DNA of 64,000 nt from assembly GCA_002401455.1 (NCBI GenBank), contig NVTE01000007.1, positions 22,721-86,720 of the forward strand. Reading direction: 5' to 3'. This stretch comes from Alphaproteobacteria bacterium (lineage in GTDB: Bacteria; Pseudomonadota; Alphaproteobacteria; Sphingomonadales; Emcibacteraceae). Under the pieces are notes generated by a model, which saw only the letters and a list, made by a program, of their open reading frames with translations, was not told the origin of the DNA and searched no databases. Both the position numbers and the translations under genes were made by a program. Of the stretch, positions 45,476 to 53,863 are shown in pieces. Positions within the stretch are counted from its first letter, which is position 1, and each line of letters starts with the position of its first letter.

Positions 45476-48178
45476 ATGGTAAACAGTTTAACACTTTCAG
45501 ATGCCTTCCCCCCCTGGCTGACAGCAACAAAAATCCTGCCTCTCAGGCACCATATATCCCTCATTGAACGATCCGAGTTAATTCGTCGGTTAAATGCGGG
45601 ACTGAATCAGAAACTGGCTTTACTGGTTGCATCCGCAGGCTTTGGCAAATCAACATTGCTGGGCCATTGGCGTAAGGAGCTGTTGGAACAAAATATCTCC
45701 GTCGCCTGGTTGAATATTGATCAGGACGATAATGACCCGGCCCTATTTGCCATTTATCTGGCCTATTCCCTGGCAACGGCCGGTCTGGCAGAAGATATCT
45801 TCGCTTTGTTCCCCACAGGCTTCAGCCCCGATACTTCCGCCCGGACCATCATTGGGGTTTTGTTATCGGCCATCGCTCAGCAGGATGAAAAAGTGGTCCT
45901 GATTCTGGACGATGTAGAAAAACTTGACGAGATGGCAGTCAACAAAATTCTGGTCCCCCTGCTGCGCTATTCACCTGAAAATCTGCATGTGGTTCTGGCC
46001 ACCCGAACCGCGGATCGATTACCGTTATCCGTTCTTAAGCTCCAGGGCCAGGTCAATCAGATCACAACAGAAGAGCTGAAATTCACCCCTTTTGAAATTG
46101 AAGAGTTTCTCGGTGGCACCCTCGATAAAAAAACCTTGCAGAAGGTCAATAAAAAGACCGAAGGCTGGCCTGTGGCCCTACAACTGATCAAAAATTCAAT
46201 TACCGGCCATAGTGATTACAAAAATATTATCGAAAAATTCAAGGGGACCGAACAGGATACCCGGGACTATATCTTTGAACAAATCCTGAACAATCTGCCC
46301 CCTGCCCAGAAAGACCTGCTGCTGGATGTCAGTATTCTGGAGCATTTTGATCCGGAAACTATTGACCAGGTGCGCGGCGTTGACAACAACAGTATCATCC
46401 TGAAAGAACTGGAAGTCCTGAACAGGCTGATCACCCCGCTTGAGAACCGGGAAAACCTGTTTCGCCTGCACCCCTTGTTCCGGGAGGCCCTGATGTATTA
46501 TCTGGAACAAACCGATCCCGAACGCATGAAAAATCTGCATTTAAGGGCCTCAGACATGTTTCTAAATCAAGGACATATCATCCAGTCCATGCGTCACGCC
46601 CTACAGGCTGGCGAACCGGAAACTGCTGCCAGAATATTGGAACGCGCCGGCGGCATTCTGCTATGGAACAAGGAAGGCATGACCCGCATCCGCAAAGCCC
46701 ATAGCCTGCTGCCAGAGAAGATCATCACCACCCGGCCGCGGTTAAGCCTGTTAAGAGCCCTGGTTCTCCTGAAAGATGGCCATCTGAATGATGCCCGTGA
46801 TATCTATAACAGGGTACGGCAGGACCTGAAGAATAACAACCTGACGCATTCTGCCGAACTTGACTATGACCTTGCGGTTATTACCTCAACCCTCGCGGTA
46901 TATGAAGGCACCCCGCTGACAGAGAAAATGAGTGATAACCTTATCGCGTCAATCGAACAGTTTGAACAGATTGACAACATCCAGATTGGGTTTGTCTATA
47001 CGATCCTCTGTGTCTTTAATTTGCAGAAAGGTGACTTCCCCGCCGCGACAAAAGTTGGTCAAAAAGCCATCACTCAATTCCAACAACATCATTCCATCTT
47101 TGGCGAAACCTATATCTATATTCATCTCGGCGTCGTTGCCTCAGCAGAAGGCAGGTTAGACAAGGCCCATGAGCATTATCAGAAGGCCCAGAATAACCTG
47201 AGACGTTATTTCATTGATGATAAGGACCTCAAGCTGGTCCTCAACATTCTGATGGCAGAATGGCATTATGAAAAGAATGAACTGAGTACGGCTGCCCGCT
47301 TGTTAGGCGATATCAATCAGCGGCTGGAAACCGGCGAGGCATGGTATGAAATTTACGCGGCGGGCTACAGCACATCCACCGCCCTGGCTTATCTACAGAA
47401 GGGTTTATCTGCCTGTCTCAATGCCAGTGATGATGCCAGCACCTACATCAGACGTGAAGGATTGAAACGACTGAACCGCCTGGTCATCGCCAACAAGGTC
47501 GGACATTTATGCCGGGCCGGCAAAACCAACCAGGCCCGTAAAATCGTTCAGGAAAACAACCTGACCTTTCAGGATTATAATAGAGACAACGGCATTTGTT
47601 TTTCGGTCCGGGAATGTTACGGGGTAGTCCAGGCTTTAGCCAGATTGTTGATCGCAGAACAGCGTTACGGCGACGCCGTCCGGGAACTCACCGCACAGAT
47701 TGAAAGTCATCTCCCGGCCTATGAAATCCGCGCGATCCAGAAATACCGGCTCTTGCTAGCCATCGCTCTCTATCAGAATGGTGACCCCCAACAGGCCTTC
47801 AGGGAACTTGAAGCAGTACTAAAATTTGTTCGGACCCACGGCTTAATCCGGTTTATGCTGGACGAGGAACCATTCATCACAGCCCCCCTTGACGCCTATA
47901 TTCAGGACAGCAGATCATCTGAAAAAGATCACGCCCAATATCTGCTAGATCAGTTAAGTGACGCAAAATCACCCCAGATTCACATCACCCTGAGCCGCCG
48001 GGAAAGGCAGGTTCTCAACCAGTTAGCCGAAGGTTTTGCCGACAAGGTTATCGCCCGCAATCTTGATGTCTCGGAAAATACCGTCCGCTTTCACCTCAAG
48101 AACCTGTTTTCCAAGCTGAATGTCAACAGCCGTCTGATGGCTGTGAGCGAAGCAAATAAACATAACCTTTTGTCATGA
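45476..48178 (+). CDS. MalT-like LuxR-family ATPase regulator (LAL)
   Basis: A 900-residue LAL regulator, starting at the ATG at 45476; the frame is open 33 codons further up, but the N-terminal motif TKILPLRHHISLIERSELIRRL then lies at the family-typical position. It has a STAND-type NTPase with Walker A ASAGFGKSTLLGHW and a hydrophobic Walker B VVLILDDVEKL, a long TPR-like helical region, and a C-terminal LuxR helix-turn-helix LSRRERQVLNQLAEGFADKVIARNLDVSENTVRFHLKNLF. MalT-like proteins bind a small inducer and ATP. It converges on the hydantoin-type operon and probably activates it. The last 56 bp overlap the permease gene on the other strand. Confidence 0.92.
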   Translation: MVNSLTLSDAFPPWLTATKILPLRHHISLIERSELIRRLNAGLNQKLALLVASAGFGKSTLLGHWRKELLEQNISVAWLNIDQDDNDPALFAIYLAYSLATAGLAEDIFALFPTGFSPDTSARTIIGVLLSAIAQQDEKVVLILDDVEKLDEMAVNKILVPLLRYSPENLHVVLATRTADRLPLSVLKLQGQVNQITTEELKFTPFEIEEFLGGTLDKKTLQKVNKKTEGWPVALQLIKNSITGHSDYKNIIEKFKGTEQDTRDYIFEQILNNLPPAQKDLLLDVSILEHFDPETIDQVRGVDNNSIILKELEVLNRLITPLENRENLFRLHPLFREALMYYLEQTDPERMKNLHLRASDMFLNQGHIIQSMRHALQAGEPETAARILERAGGILLWNKEGMTRIRKAHSLLPEKIITTRPRLSLLRALVLLKDGHLNDARDIYNRVRQDLKNNNLTHSAELDYDLAVITSTLAVYEGTPLTEKMSDNLIASIEQFEQIDNIQIGFVYTILCVFNLQKGDFPAATKVGQKAITQFQQHHSIFGETYIYIHLGVVASAEGRLDKAHEHYQKAQNNLRRYFIDDKDLKLVLNILMAEWHYEKNELSTAARLLGDINQRLETGEAWYEIYAAGYSTSTALAYLQKGLSACLNASDDASTYIRREGLKRLNRLVIANKVGHLCRAGKTNQARKIVQENNLTFQDYNRDNGICFSVRECYGVVQALARLLIAEQRYGDAVRELTAQIESHLPAYEIRAIQKYRLLLAIALYQNGDPQQAFRELEAVLKFVRTHGLIRFMLDEEPFITAPLDAYIQDSRSSEKDHAQYLLDQLSDAKSPQIHITLSRRERQVLNQLAEGFADKVIARNLDVSENTVRFHLKNLFSKLNVNSRLMAVSEANKHNLLS

Positions 48179-49391
48179 GGGCATAGAACACCATCGCGAT
48201 CAGCAGGGCATCCAACGCCGGAATAGTGGTCAGGGTGAACAGGCCCGATGAAGTGGCCAGGGCCGTACCCGACGCCAATACCCATGCGGCAATCGCCGGC
48301 AAGGCAATCCGGCTGGTACTCTTCGCACAGGAAAAGAAAAAGTGGGAAATATAAATCCCGGCCACGGGCGGAATGAAAATCCCCAGCAGGATCAAAAACT
48401 GGATCAGATACTCCATAATGCCGGACAGGGCAAAAATCCCGCCAAGCGTCCCGGCAAATATCGTGACCTGCCAACGCTTCACCCGCGGGGCGACCTGAGA
48501 CAGGCCCAGGCTGCAGGAATAAAGGTTGCTGATATTTGTCGTCCAGCTGGCAAAAATCATCATGATCAGGGCCGGAACCCCCAGGCCGGATTGATACATG
48601 GTGACGATCAGGTCCTTTTCCCCGGTCATCAGTCCCGGCAGGCCGGCCATGATCAGAATCAGCGGAAAGAAGGTGCCATAACTGCCCAGAGAGGCCACAT
48701 AAATCTGATCTTTACGGTTAATAAATCGGGCAATATCCGGCAAAATTGTCAGGCCGACCATGAACGAACCAACCACTACCGACACCACACTGCCAAAGCT
48801 TTTAAAACTCTCAAAGGAATTGGCCGGGGCCTGCCATATCTGATCAGGCGTGAAATTTGATGAGACAAAATAAACCCCTGTCACCAAAATCACCAGCATC
48901 AGGGGCACCGTGAACTTGCTCAGGATATCCATGGCCCGAAAGCCATAAATGGTGGTCAGGGTCATCACAATACAGCCGAGGATAATATAAACCTCCCCCG
49001 GCAGATAAAGCGAGAACAACTCTTCCATGGATTTTGCCATGGCCTGGCCAAACAGCGACGCCGTCACCCCGAACCAGCCCAGCAGGGTCAGGGAAATCAG
49101 CAGACTGACCAGACGGCTGCCCACCCTGCCGAAAGAGTTATCCAGCATCTGATAAGTGGTCAGGCGCTCGGAGACCGCCACATACATGCACGCGCTGGCG
49201 ATCAGGGCCAGAATAACCCCGCCGGTGAGAATGGCAAATACCCCCTGCTCTGTGCCCAGGGCGCCCATGATTTCAGCGCCAATCAGAAAGGCAGGCAGCG
49301 TAATAGCGACCCCAATGACAATCACGGCAACATGCCAACCGCTGACGGTCTGATCTGCGGATACCTGTGGCTGCGAAATTTGCTCGGTCAT
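48123..49391 (-). CDS. NCS1-family (cytosine/hydantoin-type) permease
   Basis: A 422-residue, 12-helix NCS1 symporter, a family that moves nucleobases, allantoin and hydantoins (Mhp1). The ATG at 49391 lies 1 bp after the dipeptidase stop. Features are VAVIVIGVAITLPAFLIGAEIMGALG, MLDNSFGRVGSRLVSLLISLTLLGWFGV, DIARFINRK, and SWTTNISNLYSCSLGL. The C-terminus overlaps the 3' end of the regulator. It is the last gene of the operon and would import the substrate or its breakdown product. Which ligand is used cannot be said. Confidence 0.88.
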   Translation of the reverse strand: MTEQISQPQVSADQTVSGWHVAVIVIGVAITLPAFLIGAEIMGALGTEQGVFAILTGGVILALIASACMYVAVSERLTTYQMLDNSFGRVGSRLVSLLISLTLLGWFGVTASLFGQAMAKSMEELFSLYLPGEVYIILGCIVMTLTTIYGFRAMDILSKFTVPLMLVILVTGVYFVSSNFTPDQIWQAPANSFESFKSFGSVVSVVVGSFMVGLTILPDIARFINRKDQIYVASLGSYGTFFPLILIMAGLPGLMTGEKDLIVTMYQSGLGVPALIMMIFASWTTNISNLYSCSLGLSQVAPRVKRWQVTIFAGTLGGIFALSGIMEYLIQFLILLGIFIPPVAGIYISHFFFSCAKSTSRIALPAIAAWVLASGTALATSSGLFTLTTIPALDALLIAMVFYALMTKGYVYLLRSQPSDGC

Positions 49392-49392
49392 A

Positions 49393-50388
49393 TCAGGTGT
49401 CTTTCCATACTGTTTGGGCAATGCGCAGATGATTTTCACCCGCAATATTGCGAAGGTCTGAATCAGAGTAGCCCAGCTTTTGCAAGCCAGCCATAATGTC
49501 CATCAGCTGTTCTGGTCGCACAATATTCATGCCGCCAGCATAGCCATCTTCAGGGGGAAATAGATCAGGGTGCTGTTCAATATAGTCCGTCAGTTCCTGA
49601 TGATCAAAGACATAATCAAAGGCAAGCCCCACATGGCGCGGCCCGACCAGCTGCACGATATGGTCAATATGGCGGACAAAGGTTTCACTGCGGATATCAT
49701 TATTACCCAGAAAAGGCCCAACGCCGTTAATGCCGATCACCCCGCCCGTTTCGGCACAGGCGCGGATCATCTGATCACTGATGTTGCGCGGATGAGGCCA
49801 GATAGCAGCCGGATTTGAATGGGAGAAGATCACCGGGCTATCCGACTGTTCCAGGGCCTCCATAGCGCTACGCTGTCCGGTGTGACTGCAACAGACCACC
49901 ATGCCCACCCGGTTCATCTCAATAATGACCTCGCGACCAAAGTCAGTCAGGCCCGGGTCATCATCCTGACAGCCACCGCCCAGAAGGTTGTTTTTATTAT
50001 AGGCGATCAACATCCAGCGCACCCCCAGATGATAAAACATCTCAACCATGCTCAGGTCACCGTTCAGGGCATTGCCGCCCTCAAGGTCGAAACAAATGCC
50101 CAGACGGCCATTTTTCTTGGCCTCCCGAATGTCCGAGGCCGACCCCACCAGATGAAATTTATCGCTGTGGCGTCCAATCCAGCTCCGGAACTGGGCCAGC
50201 ATACGCAGGCTATTCTCCCAGGGGAGAGCATCAAAACCCACATTCAGGGTGACAACATCAAAGCCGGATGTCCGGTAGCGCTCCAGTTGCGGCAGAAAAG
50301 TCTCATCCCCGGGCCGGAGCGGCATACAGCCATGATTGTCCCAGACGACAGTATCTGCAATCACTTTTTCTAACGAAGTCTGAGTCAT
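49393..50388 (-). CDS. membrane dipeptidase (peptidase M19)
   Basis: A 331-residue M19-family zinc hydrolase (TIM barrel), related to renal dipeptidase and acting on dipeptides or N-acyl/lactam compounds. Metal-ligand segments are recognisable: VVWDNHGCMPL at the N-terminus (the first His-x-Asp is modified to His-Gly-Cys), CFDLEGGNAL (Glu), VVCCSHTGQRSAMEAL (His), FSHSNPAAIW (His), and VGLAFDYVFD (Asp). The altered first motif suggests one metal site differs. No signal peptide is evident. It lies in the hydantoin-type operon, 190 bp after the receptor. Confidence 0.82.
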   Translation of the reverse strand: MTQTSLEKVIADTVVWDNHGCMPLRPGDETFLPQLERYRTSGFDVVTLNVGFDALPWENSLRMLAQFRSWIGRHSDKFHLVGSASDIREAKKNGRLGICFDLEGGNALNGDLSMVEMFYHLGVRWMLIAYNKNNLLGGGCQDDDPGLTDFGREVIIEMNRVGMVVCCSHTGQRSAMEALEQSDSPVIFSHSNPAAIWPHPRNISDQMIRACAETGGVIGINGVGPFLGNNDIRSETFVRHIDHIVQLVGPRHVGLAFDYVFDHQELTDYIEQHPDLFPPEDGYAGGMNIVRPEQLMDIMAGLQKLGYSDSDLRNIAGENHLRIAQTVWKDT

Positions 50389-50434
50389 ATCGAGATCAAT
50401 CTTTTTGGCAGAATAATCTGTTAAAAAATGAATT

Positions 50435-50492
50435 GGGCATTGTCAGGTGGCGCGACGCTTCAAACTTGAAACGCCCTCTTTTGACAATGCCC
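50435..50492. repeat. 11-bp inverted repeat stem-loop
   Basis: GGGCATTGTCA (50435-50445) and TGACAATGCCC (50482-50492) are perfect arms; inside lies the palindrome TTCAAACTTGAA and a GGCG/CGCC pair. It lies between receptor and dipeptidase genes. It could be an mRNA structure or a regulator site; no U run follows. Confidence 0.6.
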
Positions 50493-50515
50493 ACCCTAAG
50501 ACTGTTACTTTACGC

Positions 50516-50562
50516 GTCTTAAAATCCAGGGCAGGTACGCAACAGGCCCTGGACATTAAGAC
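50516..50562 (-). terminator. long hairpin terminator after the TonB receptor
   Basis: GTCTTAAAATCCAGGGC (50516-50532) and its near-perfect inverted partner GCCCTGGACATTAAGAC (50546-50562) form an extended stem with one 2-bp mismatch around a 13-nt loop, and TTTTAAG follows in the transcribed direction. It lies 16 bp after the receptor stop. The motif ACGCGTCTTA occurs twice nearby (50512 and 50571). Confidence 0.65.
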
Positions 50563-50577
50563 TATACTCAACGCGTC

Positions 50578-52725
50578 TTAGAAATTTACGCTGGCTTCGA
50601 TACCGTAAGCCCGCGGCAGGCTGTTGGACCGGACATATCCGATACCCAGGTTACCAAAGTCATTGGCCTGGCGCACATCAAACAGGTTGGTGACATAAGC
50701 CCCGACGGTATAATTGTCGCTGCGGAATTTAACCCGGGCATTGACATAATCCTTCTCAGGAATTTCATAACGGATGCCACCGCCATCAATCAGGATGAAA
50801 GATCCCTGACGGCGATAATCAACCCGGGCAAAAAGGTCCCATTCGTCGGTGATCTGGGTGTTATAGCTCAGGGCCAGATTGATGCTGTAATCCGGTGTGG
50901 ACGGCGAACGCCCCTCACCGACGATCTTGGCATCGGTGATGCCCAGGCCACCGCTCAGCTCCAGTTCTTCAGACAGCAGGGCAACAATTTCCAGCTCCCC
51001 GCCATTGATGTTGGATTCAGGCACATTGGTCGTCTGTCGGAACGGCGCTTCCCCAATGATGGAGGTGAACTGCTGATTGGAATAATCAATGTGGAAGATC
51101 GCACCATTCAGCCGCACCCGGCCATCGGCCAGCATGGATTTAAAGCCAAACTCAAAGTTTTTCGTGCTTTCCGGTGCGGTCAGGTTTCCGGTGTTGAAGA
51201 AACCATAACGGAAACCTTCGGCATAGGTGACATAGGTCATGACATCGTCATTCCACTGATAGGCCAACTGGACTTTAGGCTGCCATTTATCGTTGGTCGT
51301 GGTCTGGGTATCGACAAACTCAGAATCCTCTGGGATCCAAACTTGAATCGGAGTCGTCAATGTCAAATCCGTATAGTGAGTGGTATCAAAGTCATTTTTG
51401 TCATAGCGCAAGGCCACGGTCAGTTCCAATTTGTCACTGATGTCATAGTTGGCCTGGCCATAAAAGCCCCAGGCTTTGTCATTGCGCACATCGGGGCGGT
51501 TCACAATGCGAACCATATTGGCTTCAACCCGTTCCGTACCCTGGAGCATGCCGCCGACGCTTAATAAATTGACCACCTCACGGTCCATGTAAGAAACCCC
51601 AACCATCCAGCGCAGGGACTGATCCGCATTGGACGTGAAGCGGAAATCCTGGGTGAAGCTCTCAAAGTTATCCATCAGGTCCTGAAAATGATCTGTGAAA
51701 CCGTCACCCACAGCACCAAAATGACCGAACAGGCCAGCTCCCGGGCCTTTCTGCCAGGAAGCCGAACCAAACAGATCCTGATTGATGTCACTATACCCAC
51801 TGATAGAGGTGAAAGTACCAAATTCAGTTTCCCAGTCAATTTTCGCAGATAACTCAACAAATTGACGGTTTTCATACCCGATAATACCCCGGGCAGGTCC
51901 GGGCGCTTCTGCGGTATCAAAGACGTCAAGCAGGTCAGCGCTGGTGACAAGTTCCTGGGCCGCGGCCCCGGCTTTGATGTCGGAATATGACGCCCGCAGG
52001 TCGATGGTAAGATCGTCCAGGTCAAATATCAGACGACCTTTGACGGTGATCTGCTCTTCAAAGTCCAAATTGTCCCCATCAGTGGATTTGATCAGGCCAT
52101 CGGTATTGCGGTAATAGGCCCCAACCCGGAACAGGACTTTATCTTCGACGATCGGCCCTGAAACAGCACCGGACATGGTAAGGTCATTGCCGTTGCCGTA
52201 GGAGGCTTTGGCGCTGACTTCCAATTCGTTGGTTGGTTTTTTGGTGACCACATTGATCGCTCCGGCGATGGCCCCGGCACCATACAGCGCGCCTTGTGGA
52301 CCTTTCAGAACTTCAATGCGTTCGATATCCATCAGGGCACCCTGATTGATGGCATCAAGGGAGCTGGCCTGCACACCGTCAACCACATAGGTTGCCGGTG
52401 CCCAGCCCTGCTGGCCGGTGGTGATGCCGCGAATGGTCAGGAAGGTAACCCCGGCCCGGAAAGTTTCGCGCATGGAGATATTTGGTGTCAGGTCGACAAA
52501 ATCCTGAACATCATTGATGCCGGCATTCTCGATGGCGACGGAATCAAAGGCGGTAACAGAATCCGGAACGGACTGCAGATTTTCTTCCCGTTTCCGTGAC
52601 GTTACAACAATTTCTTCCAACGCCAGAGGGGCAACAGCATTTTCTGCAGCAACCGAAACCTGGGCCGTTAACAACAGGGGTAATGCTGTGGACGCAATCA
52701 ACCCCTTCAAAATCAATTTACTCAT
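50578..52725 (-). CDS. TonB-dependent receptor of the hydantoin-type module
   Basis: A 715-residue outer-membrane receptor with a signal peptide (IASTALPLLLTAQVSVAA), TonB-box-like EEIVVTSRKREENLQSVPDSVTAF, a plug with RIEVLKGPQGALYGAGAIAGAINVVTKKP, and a barrel ending in Phe (IEASVNF). GGAG 8 nt upstream supports the ATG. It lies 45 bp after the DUF917 gene. A strong terminator follows, so the dipeptidase and permease may be transcribed at a lower level or from another promoter. The ligand is unknown. Confidence 0.94.
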   Translation of the reverse strand: MSKLILKGLIASTALPLLLTAQVSVAAENAVAPLALEEIVVTSRKREENLQSVPDSVTAFDSVAIENAGINDVQDFVDLTPNISMRETFRAGVTFLTIRGITTGQQGWAPATYVVDGVQASSLDAINQGALMDIERIEVLKGPQGALYGAGAIAGAINVVTKKPTNELEVSAKASYGNGNDLTMSGAVSGPIVEDKVLFRVGAYYRNTDGLIKSTDGDNLDFEEQITVKGRLIFDLDDLTIDLRASYSDIKAGAAAQELVTSADLLDVFDTAEAPGPARGIIGYENRQFVELSAKIDWETEFGTFTSISGYSDINQDLFGSASWQKGPGAGLFGHFGAVGDGFTDHFQDLMDNFESFTQDFRFTSNADQSLRWMVGVSYMDREVVNLLSVGGMLQGTERVEANMVRIVNRPDVRNDKAWGFYGQANYDISDKLELTVALRYDKNDFDTTHYTDLTLTTPIQVWIPEDSEFVDTQTTTNDKWQPKVQLAYQWNDDVMTYVTYAEGFRYGFFNTGNLTAPESTKNFEFGFKSMLADGRVRLNGAIFHIDYSNQQFTSIIGEAPFRQTTNVPESNINGGELEIVALLSEELELSGGLGITDAKIVGEGRSPSTPDYSINLALSYNTQITDEWDLFARVDYRRQGSFILIDGGGIRYEIPEKDYVNARVKFRSDNYTVGAYVTNLFDVRQANDFGNLGIGYVRSNSLPRAYGIEASVNF

Positions 52726-52770
52726 GGTGTAGTCTCCGTTTTATGGCTTGTTTATATTAATTTTAGCTAA

Positions 52771-53856
52771 TTACAAATTCTCAATGGGCGTAAAGTCTTC
52801 ATCCAGCCCAAATTTCCGTGGTCCGAAAACCTCCAGCGCTTCTGGCGTCCGCATAATTGGGGCTGCCGATGTCCCTATGATCTTCAATCGCTGACCATAG
52901 CGCAGATGCTCCACCGGGACCGGTTCTGCGGTTTCCCGATCGACCATGCAGATCAGGTCGGGAACGATGGCTTTAATGACCCCGTTTTCCCGGGCCACCA
53001 GATGTTCATTCTGAAACAGAACCTCCATCTGCCGGCCGGAGCCATCCATGGCCTCAAGCTGACAATGGCCGACAGCAAAGCCTTTTGTCGTTTCCCGGCG
53101 CAGGTCCGTGACCTTGCCGTCAAACAGGACTTTGGCATGATTATAATAGGGTGTGGTTTTCAGGTAGCGGATCAGCTCATCAACAGGATTACCTGTAGAC
53201 CGGCCTTCGCGAATGGCGGTACCAATGCCTAGCGCCAGGGACAGCGTGCCATGAACCGCATAATCCTTGACCTGCTTGCCGAGCAGCGGATACGCCGACA
53301 GCATCACACTCAGGCCCATCTGGATCGCCGTCGCCCGGACCAGGCCTTCGGCCCTTTCCGGGGTATCGGCCTCGATCGTGACAGAATTCAGATGCTCGTC
53401 GGTGACCACAATCGGAGTTGCCGAACAGCCATAGACACTGAAAGTAACCATCTGAATTTCAGGGAAGGCCCGGCCCATGCCGTCGGCATCCACAATCGGC
53501 AGACCCAACCGGGCTGCCGCCATGATCGGTAAGGTGGAATTCACCCCGCCAATCTCGATTGGCATGATGGCCTCAGCCTTACGGCCCAGGTGTTTCTCCA
53601 GATTTCGGATCGCCAGGTCGATGTCATCGCCGCAGCAGCCTTTTTCCATCAATACCGGGGGAGAGCCCAGCATGGCAGCGGTAAAGACCGCCGTATCGTC
53701 ATCCAGGTCATCGGCGGAGATAACCTTTGGCGCGCCAAATTCCTTGATGGCATTTTGCGCCAGCAAGCGCCCAATATAGGGATCGCCGCCGCCGCCGGTG
53801 CCCAGAAACGCTGCCCCGCGGGCAAAGTCTTCCATATTATCTAATGTAATTTCCAT
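52771..53856 (-). CDS. DUF917 / S-methyl-thiohydantoin-desulfurase-type protein
   Basis: A 361-residue DUF917-family protein. The family includes the S-methyl thiohydantoin desulfurase and is often paired with hydantoinase/oxoprolinase subunits. Conserved segments here are ARGAAFLGTGGGGDPYIGRLLAQ, the PVLMEKGCCGDD with a Cys pair, MPIEIGGVNSTLPIMAAARLGLPIVDADGMGRAFPEIQM, and AIREGRSTGNPVDELI. It starts 7 bp after the hydantoinase-type gene, so the two probably act as one complex. The substrate is a hydantoin or related five-membered ring; whether it carries sulfur is not shown. Confidence 0.88.
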   Translation of the reverse strand: MEITLDNMEDFARGAAFLGTGGGGDPYIGRLLAQNAIKEFGAPKVISADDLDDDTAVFTAAMLGSPPVLMEKGCCGDDIDLAIRNLEKHLGRKAEAIMPIEIGGVNSTLPIMAAARLGLPIVDADGMGRAFPEIQMVTFSVYGCSATPIVVTDEHLNSVTIEADTPERAEGLVRATAIQMGLSVMLSAYPLLGKQVKDYAVHGTLSLALGIGTAIREGRSTGNPVDELIRYLKTTPYYNHAKVLFDGKVTDLRRETTKGFAVGHCQLEAMDGSGRQMEVLFQNEHLVARENGVIKAIVPDLICMVDRETAEPVPVEHLRYGQRLKIIGTSAAPIMRTPEALEVFGPRKFGLDEDFTPIENL

Positions 53857-53863
53857 CTGCCTG

